From JAHEJE01 sp965216335 (GTDB lineage: Bacteria > Pseudomonadota > Alphaproteobacteria > Rhizobiales > Aestuariivirgaceae), in the NCBI GenBank assembly GCA_965216335.1, contig OZ244154.1, positions 2,666,001-2,730,000 of the forward strand: a stretch of 64,000 nt of DNA. The letters run 5' to 3'. Made by a program: the position numbers and the translations under genes. A model generated the notes under the pieces. That model did no database searches and was not told where the DNA came from. It worked only from the letters and a program-made list of their open reading frames with translations. Shown here piece by piece: positions 1-10,797 of this stretch (the first letter of the stretch is position 1; the number at the start of each line of letters is the position of its first letter).

Positions 1-1
1 C

Positions 2-673
2 GAAACCGCAGCGCAAATACTGTCCAATCCCATGCCGCCGGGCGAACGCCGGATCGGTTCACCAGGCCTTGCCGCCGGCAACGAAGTGATCATCGCTGAT
101 GGCAGCCAGGTCGAGGTTGCGCGTGGCAGCGAGGGCGAGGTCCTGGTGCGCGGTGCCAATGTCATGCAGGGCTATCTGAAGAACCCTGAGGCCACCGCCC
201 AAGCCCTCACCCCGGACGGCTGGCTGCGCACCGGCGATCTCGGCCGCATGGACGAAGACGGCTATGTCTTCATCACCGGCCGCCTGAAGGAACTGATCAT
301 CAAGGGCGGCGAAAACATCGCGCCGCGCGAAATCGATGAGGCGCTCTATAGTCATCCCGCAGTCGTGGAGGCTGCCGCCTTCGCCTGTCCCTGCGAACAT
401 TACGGTGAACGCGTTGAAGCCGCGGTGGTGTTGGCCGGGCATGCCCGGGTCAGCGAAACTGACCTGATCTCCTTGTGTGTGAGCAAGGTCGGTAGCTTCA
501 AGTCGCCTGACCGGATTCACTTTTTCCCGGCGCTGCCGAAAGGCCCGTCAGGCAAGATCCAACGCAAAGGCCTGACGGCCATGGTGGCGACCGCCAATGG
601 TCAGGCCCATAAGAACACTGAGGCCGGACCAGTGCAAGCCTATGATCGAACCGGGTCAACCCGATCCATCTAG
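2..673 (+). CDS. Acyl-CoA synthetase (AMP-forming), 3' part only
   Basis: The gene enters from the left edge already open, so only the last 223 residues are visible. They cover the end of the large domain and the small C-terminal domain of the ANL (acyl-CoA/aryl-CoA ligase) superfamily. Visible motifs are GWLRTGDLG, the hinge region GRLKELIIKGGENI and the C-terminal lysine loop GPSGKIQRK that contacts the adenylate. The enzyme should activate a carboxylic acid with ATP and load it on CoA. The substrate cannot be told from this part; oxalyl-CoA-synthetase-like and FadD-like proteins both fit. The TAG stop at 671-673 overlaps the left edge of a palindromic repeat, and the last 20 or so residues look unconserved. 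Confidence 0.85.
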   Translation, partial: ETAAQILSNPMPPGERRIGSPGLAAGNEVIIADGSQVEVARGSEGEVLVRGANVMQGYLKNPEATAQALTPDGWLRTGDLGRMDEDGYVFITGRLKELIIKGGENIAPREIDEALYSHPAVVEAAAFACPCEHYGERVEAAVVLAGHARVSETDLISLCVSKVGSFKSPDRIHFFPALPKGPSGKIQRKGLTAMVATANGQAHKNTEAGPVQAYDRTGSTRSI

Positions 674-935
674 AGCCTTTTTTGATAATACCGAGCCATT
701 TGATGGGTCAAATTCGTTCAGCCCGGCAAGCCATGGCGCGCCGCGCGATGCGGTGTATCGGGCAAGCGGCATGGCACACCGGATGGGCGAATTTGGCCCA
801 CCGAAGGCCGACTTTTCGCGCTCGCTGGACAGCGTTAGGCGGCACTTGTGGTCAGCCTGACCACGGCGTGCCGCCTGCCTTGCCAGCAAACGTGAAAAGC
901 CGGTCAAATGGCTCGGTATTGTCAAAAAAGGCTCT
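672..935. repeat. Palindromic repeat element, copy 1 (264 bp)
   Basis: A 32-base left arm (672-703) is the reverse complement of a 32-base right arm (904-935) at 31 of 32 positions. Inside, 704-825 and 885-903 are clearly similar to the element at 19973-20262, with the shared stretches AAATTCGTTCA, GCGATGCGGTG and GATGGGCGAATTTGGCCCAC. The middle (about 838-877) holds its own hairpin, GGCGGCAC...GTGCCGCC. It fills the gap between the stop of the ligase gene (671-673) and the stop of the opposing TPR gene (954), so it may act as a bidirectional 3' structure. No protein is encoded. It may be a MITE or a REP/BIME-like element. Confidence 0.85.
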
Positions 936-953
936 GGGGCGATTGCTTGCTGG

Positions 954-1757
954 TCAGCCGGCGTTCTTGGTTTGCAGTTTCTGCCAGGTATTGTTCTGGG
1001 ACATCATCTTTTTCAGGAAGGCCATGTTGGCGTTGACCTGTTCAGGGGGCAGGTCGCGGCTGGCGATGTCGCGGGCCTCGTCGAACCGGCCCTGCAGACC
1101 GACGGCCAGAGCCAGATTCTGCCGGATGCGCGGCTGGCTGGCGCTGGCCGGAATGGCATCGGCCTTCTTCAACTCCGCCTCGGCCTGAGGCAGATTGCCC
1201 TCGAGCAGGTGCGACATGCCGATATTGTTCATGATCGACACTTCACCGGGCCGGCTATTCAGCGCCGACTGGTAATAGCCGCGGGCCTTGGCATGCTGGC
1301 CGGTCTGATCGAGAGCCGAACCGAGGGCGGAATAGGTCTTCCAGTCGGCCTTGCCGGACTGTACCACCGGTTGCAGCACACCAATTGCGCTCTGGGCCTG
1401 GCCGGCCTTGACCAGTTGTTTGCCGTAGTAGGCCTGAAAGCGCATGTCCTGTTTGTGGTAACCGGCCATTTCGCCAAGGACCGACATCTTCTGGTCGGTC
1501 TGGCCGAGCGCGTCGAGTTGCTGGACATAAGCCATGCCGAGCCGCAGGTCCTTGCGGTTGGCCTGCCAGCGCTTGCCGGCCGCCGCGGTTTCCTTGAGGG
1601 AGGCTTCGCCCAGCGAAGCGGTTGCCAGAGCATCGGCATTGCGGTCGGCCACGGTAGCCGACTGGCAGCCTGCGACCGAGATGGCGAGCAGCGCGCCGGC
1701 TGCCAGAGTGCCAAAGCCCGGGCCAAGCCGCGGGCATGAGAACCAGTGAAGACGCAT
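954..1757 (-). CDS. TPR-repeat lipoprotein, TadD-like
   Basis: A 267-residue protein with a lipoprotein signal peptide: basic start MRLHW, a hydrophobic stretch and the lipobox ISVAGC, giving a lipidated Cys near residue 30. The rest is a run of tetratricopeptide repeats, such as the one around GKADWKTYSALGSALDQTGQHAKARGYY split over two helices. It resembles TadD, the pilotin-like TPR lipoprotein of Flp pilus loci, but no tad genes adjoin it. The start at 1757 is preferred over an upstream in-frame ATG at 1841 because it has AAAGGAG six bases upstream and gives the signal peptide. It probably acts as an outer-membrane or periplasmic scaffold. Confidence 0.75.
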   Translation of the reverse strand: MRLHWFSCPRLGPGFGTLAAGALLAISVAGCQSATVADRNADALATASLGEASLKETAAAGKRWQANRKDLRLGMAYVQQLDALGQTDQKMSVLGEMAGYHKQDMRFQAYYGKQLVKAGQAQSAIGVLQPVVQSGKADWKTYSALGSALDQTGQHAKARGYYQSALNSRPGEVSIMNNIGMSHLLEGNLPQAEAELKKADAIPASASQPRIRQNLALAVGLQGRFDEARDIASRDLPPEQVNANMAFLKKMMSQNNTWQKLQTKNAG

Positions 1758-1940
1758 GCCTAACTCCTTTGCCGCGCTTGCGGCGGCGAATCCAACCAAC
1801 AGCCGATATTCGCCTCGTGAGGTCAACAAACCATTAACCATACCTGCCGGGGCGGATGTTTTTCGGCGACCGGTTTGCCCCGATGCGACGGCGTGCTAGT
1901 TTGCGCGGGTTTCCTGACGCTTCGATGACCGGTGATCTCA

Positions 1941-3344
1941 ATGACGACACGCATGCCTGCCCATGACAAGCTGCTGCTGCCGGCCTCCTCGGCGGCCAAA
2001 GCGGTGCCGATCCACCTGGTGGCAAAGGCCAAGGCGTCCGGTGTCGTCAAGCGGTTACCGGCGGCGCACCGCACCTGGGCCAGCGCCCAAGGCTTTGAGG
2101 GAGGGCCCGGTCAGTTCGTCGCCCTGCCCGCCGCCGACGGCAAGATCGATAGTGTGTTGTGCGGCGCAGGCGACGATGTCCGGCGTCCAGCGCCCTTTGC
2201 GATCGGTGCTCTGGCGTCCAAACTGCCCAAAGGCGCTTACCGGCTTGTGGAAGAGCCGGACAACGCCGACCTGGTCGCACTTGGCTGGTTGCTCGATGCC
2301 TACCGCTTCGACCGCTACAAGACGGCCAGCCAGTGTGCCACCGCATTGATCTGTCCATCCCGCGTCGAGCGCAATGATGTCCTGCAGGCCGCCGATGCGA
2401 CACGCCTGGCACGCGATCTGATCAACACGCCAACCAGCGACATGGGGCCGGGAGATCTGGAAAAGGCCGCGCTTGATCTGGCCCGGCGCTACAAGGCGAA
2501 GTCGCGCATTGTGTCGGGCAAGGTTCTGGAGAAAAACTTCCCCATGGTGCATGCCGTTGGCCGTGCCAGTGCCACGCCGCCCCGGCTGATCGATCTGACC
2601 TGGGGCCCGGCGCGCGGCAAGAAAGTGACGCTGGTCGGCAAGGGAGTGTGCTTCGACACCGGCGGGCTCGACATCAAGCCGGCATCCGGCATGCTGATCA
2701 TGAAAAAGGACATGGGTGGCGCCGCCAACGTCCTGGCTCTGGCGCAGATGATCATGGCGGCCAAGCTGAACGTACGCCTGCGGGTTCTGATCCCGGCGGT
2801 CGAGAACGCCATCGACGGAAATGCCTTTAGGCCCGGCGACATCCTGACCAGCCGCAACGGGTTGACCGTGGAGATCGGCAACACCGATGCCGAAGGCCGG
2901 CTGGTGTTGGCCGATGCGCTTGATCTGGCTGACGAGGAGGAGCCCGATCTGCTGGTCGACATGGCGACGCTGACCGGCGCGGCACGCGTCGCGCTGGGGC
3001 CAGACGTACCGCCGTTCTACACCGACGATGAAGACCTCGCGGCGGCCTTGCGCCAGAACGCCGAAGCCCATAACGATCCCCTGTGGCGGCTGCCGTTCTG
3101 GACCCGCTATGAGCAGCTGCTCGACAGCAAGACCGCGGACATCAACAACACCGGCACGGGCGGCTTCGGCGGATCGATTACCGCCGGGCTGTTTCTGCGC
3201 AAGTTCGTAACCAGGGCCAGGGCATATATACATCTCGACATCTACGGTTGGACACCGGTAGCGCTGCCCGGAAAGCCGGTGGGCGGTGAGGCCCAGGGCA
3301 TCCGGGCCCTGTTCAGCCTGATCCGTGAGCGCTATTCTGCCTGA
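1941..3344 (+). CDS. Leucyl aminopeptidase family protein (M17)
   Basis: A 467-residue member of peptidase family M17, cytosolic two-metal aminopeptidases that remove N-terminal residues from peptides. The family signature NTDAEGRL lies at residues 314-321. The metal-binding segments GKGVCFDTGGLDIKP and MKKDMGGAANVL and the later MATLTGAARVALG are also present. The N-terminal domain (1-150) is diverged, as usual for this subgroup. Translation could also start at a GTG nine bases upstream (1932); no strong Shine-Dalgarno decides it. The genes for a MarR-type regulator and an NlpC/P60 hydrolase follow, which suggests a role in breaking down wall or short peptides. Confidence 0.9.
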   Translation: MTTRMPAHDKLLLPASSAAKAVPIHLVAKAKASGVVKRLPAAHRTWASAQGFEGGPGQFVALPAADGKIDSVLCGAGDDVRRPAPFAIGALASKLPKGAYRLVEEPDNADLVALGWLLDAYRFDRYKTASQCATALICPSRVERNDVLQAADATRLARDLINTPTSDMGPGDLEKAALDLARRYKAKSRIVSGKVLEKNFPMVHAVGRASATPPRLIDLTWGPARGKKVTLVGKGVCFDTGGLDIKPASGMLIMKKDMGGAANVLALAQMIMAAKLNVRLRVLIPAVENAIDGNAFRPGDILTSRNGLTVEIGNTDAEGRLVLADALDLADEEEPDLLVDMATLTGAARVALGPDVPPFYTDDEDLAAALRQNAEAHNDPLWRLPFWTRYEQLLDSKTADINNTGTGGFGGSITAGLFLRKFVTRARAYIHLDIYGWTPVALPGKPVGGEAQGIRALFSLIRERYSA

Positions 3345-3530
3345 TCGCGACGCGACGAGAATTCTTGAGCCTGGGACAGGCCGCTGTCCCGTCCCCATCT
3401 GATGCCGATCGGCAAGTCGGCCGCACATGCCGTGGGCATTTGCCTTGTTCCTGCCACGGCTTTCCGGTTAAATGATACGGAGCCGAAATGATCTGTGAAT
3501 AGCAACGGTCGCACCAATCCCTGAGCAAGC

Positions 3531-3878
3531 ATGGAACTATCGCCCGCACAGGCTCTAATGCTATGGCAGCGCGTCCATCTGAAACTGGTGCGCGATGACG
3601 ATCCCGATTTGTCGATGCGGCAGCTCGCCATCTTGCTGACCATCTACCTGGAGGCGCCGCCGCACACGGTGCGCGCCCTTGCCAAGCGCCTCAATGTTTC
3701 CAAACCGGTCATCACCCGGGCTCTCGACTCGATGGGGCGTTTCGATCTGGTCAGCCGGCGGCGCGATCCGGACGACAAGCGAAACGTGCTGATCCAGCGC
3801 ACCGTCGAGGGGGCACTCTACATCGAGCGGCTGTCCGACACGATCGCCGAAACCGCCGGCGAGACCGTTCCGAGATGA
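3531..3878 (+). CDS. MarR-family transcriptional regulator
   Basis: A 115-residue winged-helix DNA-binding protein. The helix-turn-helix is at about residues 45-65 (TVRALAKRLNVSKPVITRALD), followed by the wing RRRDPDDKRNVLIQRT, which is typical of MarR. It lacks the long N- and C-terminal dimerisation helices of full-length MarR proteins (about 140-150 residues), so it is a short member. Its stop codon overlaps the start of the NlpC/P60 gene (ATGA), so the two are co-translated. It may regulate its own operon; ligand and operator are not visible. Confidence 0.8.
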   Translation: MELSPAQALMLWQRVHLKLVRDDDPDLSMRQLAILLTIYLEAPPHTVRALAKRLNVSKPVITRALDSMGRFDLVSRRRDPDDKRNVLIQRTVEGALYIERLSDTIAETAGETVPR

Positions 3879-4717
3879 GCCTCGATCCACGCCTCAATGC
3901 ATTTCGGCCCGACCTGGCCGATGAGCGGCTGCGAGGGCAGGTCGAGGCGGAGCGCTTTGTGGCCGGCGTTCCGCATCAGGTTTCCACACCCGTTGCGGCC
4001 GTTCACGGCACACCCGATGACACCGCATCGCTGACCACCCAGGCGCTGTTCGGCGAGGTGGTCGACGTGTTCGAGACGTGCAATGGCTGGGCCTGGGGGC
4101 AATGCCGGTCCGATGGTTATGTCGGCTACATGCCGGCTGACGCCTTATCGCCGGATGTCCACCAGCCGACGCACAGGGTCTCGGTCCTCTCCAGTTATCT
4201 GTACTGGGCGCCAGGCATCAAGACGCAGCCGGCGGTGCCGGTCTATCTCAACTCGCAGCTGAGGGTGACGGGCAGCGAAGGTGAATTCGCCGCGCTGGCC
4301 GACGGACGCTTCGTCTGGGCGGCGCATGTGACACCGCGGCAGGAGGCGGCCGGCGATCCCGCCGGCGTGGCGGCGCAATTCCAGTACGTGCCCTATTTGT
4401 GGGGCGGCGTCACCCAGGCCGGCGTCGACTGTTCGGGACTGGTCCAGATGAGTTTCGCCGCCTGCGGAAAACCCTGCCCGCGCGATAGTGACATGCTGCA
4501 GGAACACATCGGCGAACCGCTGCTTATCAACGATCTCGACGGGCTGCAGCGCGGCGACCTGGTGTTCTGGAAAGGCCATGTCGGCATGATGCTCGATGCC
4601 ACAAACCTGATCCACGCCAACGGCCACCACATGACGACTGTCATCGAACCGCTGCACGAAGCGGTCGAGCGCATCGCCCGGCTGTACGGCCCGGTGACCG
4701 GCTTCCGACGCCCCTGA
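3875..4717 (+). CDS. NlpC/P60 family cell-wall hydrolase with SH3-like domains
   Basis: A 280-residue protein. The first 145 residues look like bacterial SH3 domains (LFGEVVDVFETCNGWAWGQ, then DGYVGYMPADAL). Residues about 160-280 form an NlpC/P60 (C40) cysteine peptidase, with catalytic Cys186 in GVDCSGLVQ and histidines in GHVGMML and NLIHANGHH. Such enzymes cleave the D-glutamyl-diaminopimelate bond in muropeptides. I see no signal peptide, which is common for the Hyphomicrobiales members that act on imported muropeptides in the cytoplasm. The 4-base overlap with the MarR gene supports one operon with the upstream aminopeptidase. Confidence 0.88.
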   Translation: MSLDPRLNAFRPDLADERLRGQVEAERFVAGVPHQVSTPVAAVHGTPDDTASLTTQALFGEVVDVFETCNGWAWGQCRSDGYVGYMPADALSPDVHQPTHRVSVLSSYLYWAPGIKTQPAVPVYLNSQLRVTGSEGEFAALADGRFVWAAHVTPRQEAAGDPAGVAAQFQYVPYLWGGVTQAGVDCSGLVQMSFAACGKPCPRDSDMLQEHIGEPLLINDLDGLQRGDLVFWKGHVGMMLDATNLIHANGHHMTTVIEPLHEAVERIARLYGPVTGFRRP

Positions 4718-4831
4718 ACGGATTTAAGCGCGCTTGCCGATACCACTCGTATGACGCATGCGCTGGCGGAAAACCGTTGTCATATTAGCGCGGTCAAGAA
4801 TTGGAAAAGTCGAACGCCAATACCACGGGTA

Positions 4832-6465
<1,634 letters not shown>

Positions 6466-6469
<4 letters not shown>

Positions 6470-7614
6470 GCGAAGGTCTTTCGCGGATCGAAGGCATCGC
6501 GCACCGCTTCGCCGATAAACACCAAAAGGCTGAGCATCACCGAGACCACAGCAAAGCCGGTGAGGCCGAGCCACGGCGCCTGCAGGTTGTCCTTGCCTTG
6601 CTTGAGCATCTCGCCCAGCGAGGCCGAGCCGGACGGCAGGCCGAAGCCGAGGAAGTCGAGGGCCGTCAGCGTTGTGATCGAACCGGACACGATGAAAGGC
6701 ATGAAGGTAATTGTGGCGACCATGGCGTTGGGCAGCAGATGCTTGAACATGATCTTGCGGTCGGTGAGCCCCAGCGCCCGCGCCGCCCGGACATACTCGA
6801 AATTGCGCCCGCGCAGGAACTCCGCTCTGACCACCCCGACCAGCGCTGTCCATGAGAACAGCAGCAGGATGCCGAGCAGCAGCCAGAACGATGGGGTGAT
6901 GAAGGCGGCCAGAATGATCAGCAGGTAGAGCGTCGGGATCGATGTCCAGATTTCGATGAAGCGCTGGAACAAGAGGTCGGTCCAGCCACCGAAGTAGCCC
7001 TGCGTCGCCCCGGCGATCACTCCAACTATCGACGACAGGACGGTAAGGATCAGACCGAAGATCACCGAAATGCGGAACCCGTAGATCAGCCGGGCAATGA
7101 CGTCGCGGCCCTGATCGTCGGTGCCGAGCCAGTTCATGTTGCCGAACACGCAGTTGGAGTCATCGACACCGGCGGGGTACTTGGCACATGCGGTTTCCGT
7201 GCTCAGCAGCAAGGCCGGTCGCGATGGGGCCGGCATCGGCAGGGCGTTGTTGACGGTTCTGTACCCGTAACGAACCGGTGGCCACACCATCCAGCCGTTT
7301 GCGTTCACCTCGTCTTGGATAAACGGATCACGAAAATCCGTGGTGGCCAGGAAACCGCCGAACTTCTCCTCCGGGTAGTCGTTGAACACCGGCAGCAGGA
7401 TTTCACCTTTGTAGGAGGCGACGATCGGCCGGTCGTTAGCGATGAATTCGGCAAACAGGCTGAGGATGAACAGCGCGATGAAGATCCACAACGACCAGAA
7501 GCCGCGTCGGTTGGCCTTGAACAGCTCCCAGCGCCGGGCATTGAGGCCCGACAGCCAGCGGCGGCGCGGCAGCGCGGCGTCGGGAGCATCGGGGGTCTGC
7601 AGTGCGGCGTCCAT
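6466..7614 (-). CDS. yejE: ABC transporter permease YejE
   Basis: A 382-residue inner-membrane permease. After a short cytoplasmic start comes one membrane helix (FWSLWIFIALFILSLFAEF), a periplasmic segment of about 130 residues, and the five-helix core of the DppC/OppC type. The cytoplasmic coupling loop reads EFLRGRNFEYVRAARALGLTDRKIMFKHLLPNA, the EAA motif that docks on the ATPase. The long insert between the first two helices is characteristic of YejE. The start directly abuts the yejB stop (7615-7617), and the end overlaps yejF by four bases, so translation is coupled. Confidence 0.93.
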
Positions 7615-8727
7615 CTACAGCTCCCGGGCCTCGAAATCGATGCGCGGATCGATCCAGGTGTAGACCAGATCGCTGATCAGGTTGGTGATCAGGCCGAGCA
7701 GCGAGAAGATGTACAGCGTGGCGAACACCACCGGATAGTCGCGGTTGATGGCGGACTCGTAGCCAAGCAACCCCAGGCCATCGAGCGAGAAGATGGTTTC
7801 GATGAGCAGCGAGCCAGCGAAGAATGCGCTGATGAAGGCGCCGGGAAACCCGGCCACCACGATCAACATGGCATTGCGGAACACATGGCCATAGAGCACC
7901 CGCCGCTCGGTCAGCCCCTTGGCCCGCGCCGTCATAACATACTGCTTCTTGATCTCGTCCAAGAACGAGTTCTTGGTCAGCAGCGTCATGGTGGCGAATG
8001 ACGATACCGCCAGTGCGGTCAGTGGCAGCACCAGGTGCCAGGCATAGTCGATGACCTTCTGCCACAACGACAGGTCGGCGAAGTTGTCCGACACCAGCCC
8101 GCGCAACGGGAACCAGTTGTAGAACGAGCCGCCGGCAAACAGCACCACCAGCAGAATGGCGAAAAGGAAGCTCGGGATGGCATAGCCGACGATGATCACG
8201 GCGGACGTCCAGACATCGAATTTCGAGCCGTCGCGCACCGCCTTGGCAACGCCGAGCGGGATAGAGATGGCATAGGACACGAAGGTCAGCCACAGGCCCA
8301 GCGAGATCGAAACCGGCAGCTTTTCCTTGATCAGCTGCAGCACCGAGACATCGCGGAAGTAGCTCTCGCCGAAATCGAAGCGGGCATAGTTGTAGATCAT
8401 CAGCGCGAACCGCTCATGGGCCGGTTTGTCGAAGCCGAACTGCTTTTCCAGCGACTTGATGAACTCCGGATCGAGACCCTGCGCGCCACGGTATTTCGAC
8501 GTGACCGCATCACCGCCACCGCCGCTGGTCTGTGCCCCGCCGGTCACTTCGCTGCCGGTGCCGCCACCGATGCGCGCTGTGGCGCCGACATCGGTGCCCG
8601 ACAGTTGCGCCAGTACCCGCTCAACCGGTCCGCCGGGGGCGAACTGGATGATGAAGAAGCTGATCGCCATGATGCCGAGCAGGGTCGGGATCATCAGCAG
8701 CAGTCTTCTGAGGATATAGGCGCCCAT
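7615..8727 (-). CDS. yejB: ABC transporter permease YejB
   Basis: A 370-residue permease of the DppB/OppB type. It begins with MGAYILRRLLLMIPTLLGI, the usual first helix. A periplasmic region of about 110 residues follows, including a Gly/Thr-rich insert (GGGTGSEVTGGAQTSGGGGD), then the remaining helices. The coupling loop is KKQYVMTARAKGLTERRVLYGHVFRNAM. It pairs with YejE to form the pore. The start has no strong Shine-Dalgarno, and 246 bases with an inverted repeat separate it from the binding-protein gene upstream, so an internal promoter or mRNA processing site may lie there. Confidence 0.92.
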   Translation of the reverse strand: MGAYILRRLLLMIPTLLGIMAISFFIIQFAPGGPVERVLAQLSGTDVGATARIGGGTGSEVTGGAQTSGGGGDAVTSKYRGAQGLDPEFIKSLEKQFGFDKPAHERFALMIYNYARFDFGESYFRDVSVLQLIKEKLPVSISLGLWLTFVSYAISIPLGVAKAVRDGSKFDVWTSAVIIVGYAIPSFLFAILLVVLFAGGSFYNWFPLRGLVSDNFADLSLWQKVIDYAWHLVLPLTALAVSSFATMTLLTKNSFLDEIKKQYVMTARAKGLTERRVLYGHVFRNAMLIVVAGFPGAFISAFFAGSLLIETIFSLDGLGLLGYESAINRDYPVVFATLYIFSLLGLITNLISDLVYTWIDPRIDFEAREL

Positions 8728-8973
8728 GGCTAAGGTGATTCGCTCGTCGTTTACGCCAGTGTCACGATCGCGCGCGCTCTGGCAAGGGCGGCTTGTTCCC
8801 CTCCCCCTTGTGGGGAGGGGTTAGGGGTGGGGGCAGCGAGGTGCCAGCTTTGTCCACTCCTGCTACCTGGTAGCGCCGTGGCCCCACCCGGTCAGTGCTG
8901 GGCACTGTCCACCCTCCCCACAAGGGGGAGGGTAGAGGAATGCGCTCGCCGCCAAGCGTAAACGGCGCGTTCA
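8728..8973. repeat. Intergenic inverted repeat between yejA-like gene and yejB
   Basis: A perfect 21-base inverted repeat has arms at 8799-8819 and 8912-8932. Each arm is itself nearly palindromic (core CCCCTTGTGGGG). The 92 bases between the arms are GC-rich with no gene. Repeats with this core are widespread between genes in Hyphomicrobiales and relatives. In this position the structure could stabilise the 3' end of the upstream binding-protein mRNA and lower expression of the permease genes, as REP elements do in other ABC operons. That role is inference. Confidence 0.75.
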
Positions 8974-10797
8974 TCACGGTCCCTTGTTCAAAGCGGCGGC
9001 TTTGCCGGCATCTATCCACCAGGTTTCGAGCACGCCGCGGTTGAACCGTGGTTTGACGGCCGGGCGGCCGAATCGGTCCCAATGGGCGATGTTGTGTGCG
9101 CCCTTGTACCAGTGCGGCACCCACGGGTGGTGGGCGCGCAAAACCCGATCGAGGGCACGGACCGCAGTGGCCAGATCGTCCCGTGTCCTGGCCTGGATGG
9201 TGTGATCGATCAAGGCATCGACGGCCGGTGACTTCAGGCCTGTCACGTTGAAGCTGCCGCTGGTATCGGCGGTGCTGGAATGCAGGAAGGCCCGCAGCTC
9301 GACGCCGGGCGTTTCCGACATGGTGTAGCGTTGCACCGATATGTCGAAGTCGAAAGTCTTCAGCCGCTCCTGATACTGCGCCGCCTCGACTTGGCGGATG
9401 GTGCCCTCGATGCCAAGCAGTTCCAGATTGCGGATGTAGGGGGCGATGATGCGCTCAAAGCCGGACGAGAAGATCAGGAACTCGACGGTAAACGGTTCGC
9501 CGGCCGCATCGACCAGTTGCGCGCCCTTGCGTTGCCAGCCGGCCTGGCGCAGCAGTTGACTGGCCCGGCGCAGCAGCGCCCGGTCTTGGCCGCTGCCGTT
9601 CGACACCGGCGGCATGACCGGCTCATCGAGCGCGCCGGGCGGCAGATCGCCCTTCAGCGGCTCGAACAGTGCCAGTTCGGCAGCAGGCGGTTTGCCTTCG
9701 GCCTTGAGCGACGAGTTCTCAAAAAAGCTGGTGGTCCGCTTGTAGAGATTGAAGAACAAGTTGGCGTTCGACCATTCAAAATCGAAGGCCAGGCCGAGCG
9801 CTTGGCGGGTCAGCGGATCGGCGAATTTGGCAAGGCGCATGTTGATGAAGAACCCTTGCGCGCCTGATGTCGTTTCGTCCGGAAGGTTCAGCTTGATCAG
9901 CCGGCCGTCCTTGACCGCCGGAGTGTCGTACTCCGTCGCCCAGTCCTTCGACGTGAACTCCTCGCGCAAGTCGAGCACCCCGGCCTTGAGCGCTTCCAGC
10001 TCCGCCGTTCGGTCGCGGAAATAAAGCAGCTTGATTTCGCCGAAATTGAATCGGCCGCGGTTCACAGGCAGGTCCTTGGCCCAATAGTCGTCGCGGCGTT
10101 CGTAGGTGATGAAGCTGCCCTGCTTGAAATCCTTGATCCGATAGGGACCGGAGCCGACCGGCGGCTTGAGGGTCGACTTGGAGAAATCTTCTTTCTCGTA
10201 ATAGGCCTTGGAGAACACCGGCAGCGTGGCGACGACCATCGGCAGGTCGCGGACGTTCTTTCCGGTGAAGGTGTAGGTGACCGTGCGATCGTCGCTGGCG
10301 CTGGCCGATACGACATCGCGCAATTGAATCTGGAAGCGTGGATGGCCGGCGGTCTTCAGCAGGTCGAAGGATGCAGTGACGTCTGTTGCCGTCACCGGCG
10401 TGCCGTCGGAGAACACCGCCTGCGGCCTGAGCTTGAAGGTGACACTCATCTTGTCTTCGGCGAGATCAGCAGTTTGCGCGATCAAACCGTAAACCGCATC
10501 GGGCTCGTCGAAGGCGCGCACCATCAGACTGTCGAACAACAGATCGAGCCGCTGGGCCGGATCGCCGCGCAGGATGTAGCCGTTGAGATTGTCGAACGTG
10601 GTGTTTCCGGCAGTGCCCAGCGTGGTGATCGTACCACCCTTCGGCGCATCCGGATTGACGTAGTCGAAATGGGCAAAGCCAGCCGGGTATTTCAGATCGC
10701 CGAATGCCGACAGTCCCTGACGCGGTTCAGCGCCGGCTCCGGTCACCAGCGCCAGAACGGCCAGGCAGCCGGCAAGTGCGCCGAGCGCCCGCCTCAT
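8974..10797 (-). CDS. Extracellular solute-binding protein, YejA/YepA-like (Sec-type)
   Basis: A 607-residue family-5 solute-binding protein with a Sec signal peptide (MRRALGALAGCLAVLALVTGAGAEP, cleaved after about residue 23). The mature N-terminus, LSAFGDLKYPAGFAHFDYVNPDAPKGG, is typical of YejA-type proteins. It delivers peptides or muropeptides to YejBE in the periplasm. The start at 10797 is chosen because it overlaps the stop of the preceding binding-protein gene (ATGA) and begins the signal peptide. It is one of two tandem paralogues. In Agrobacterium one of the two paralogues (YepA) works with YejBEF in peptidoglycan recycling; which one this matches cannot be settled by eye. Confidence 0.88.
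   Translation of the reverse strand: MRRALGALAGCLAVLALVTGAGAEPRQGLSAFGDLKYPAGFAHFDYVNPDAPKGGTITTLGTAGNTTFDNLNGYILRGDPAQRLDLLFDSLMVRAFDEPDAVYGLIAQTADLAEDKMSVTFKLRPQAVFSDGTPVTATDVTASFDLLKTAGHPRFQIQLRDVVSASASDDRTVTYTFTGKNVRDLPMVVATLPVFSKAYYEKEDFSKSTLKPPVGSGPYRIKDFKQGSFITYERRDDYWAKDLPVNRGRFNFGEIKLLYFRDRTAELEALKAGVLDLREEFTSKDWATEYDTPAVKDGRLIKLNLPDETTSGAQGFFINMRLAKFADPLTRQALGLAFDFEWSNANLFFNLYKRTTSFFENSSLKAEGKPPAAELALFEPLKGDLPPGALDEPVMPPVSNGSGQDRALLRRASQLLRQAGWQRKGAQLVDAAGEPFTVEFLIFSSGFERIIAPYIRNLELLGIEGTIRQVEAAQYQERLKTFDFDISVQRYTMSETPGVELRAFLHSSTADTSGSFNVTGLKSPAVDALIDHTIQARTRDDLATAVRALDRVLRAHHPWVPHWYKGAHNIAHWDRFGRPAVKPRFNRGVLETWWIDAGKAAALNKGP

Noticed and set aside
2055..3428. Long minus-strand open frame over the M17 aminopeptidase gene
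   Set aside because: The plus strand has the family signature NTDAEGRL and normal length; the minus frame is its mirror.
6470..6853. N-terminal extension of YejF
   Set aside because: It lies within yejE in another frame; the ATGA overlap and family N-terminus place the start at 6469.
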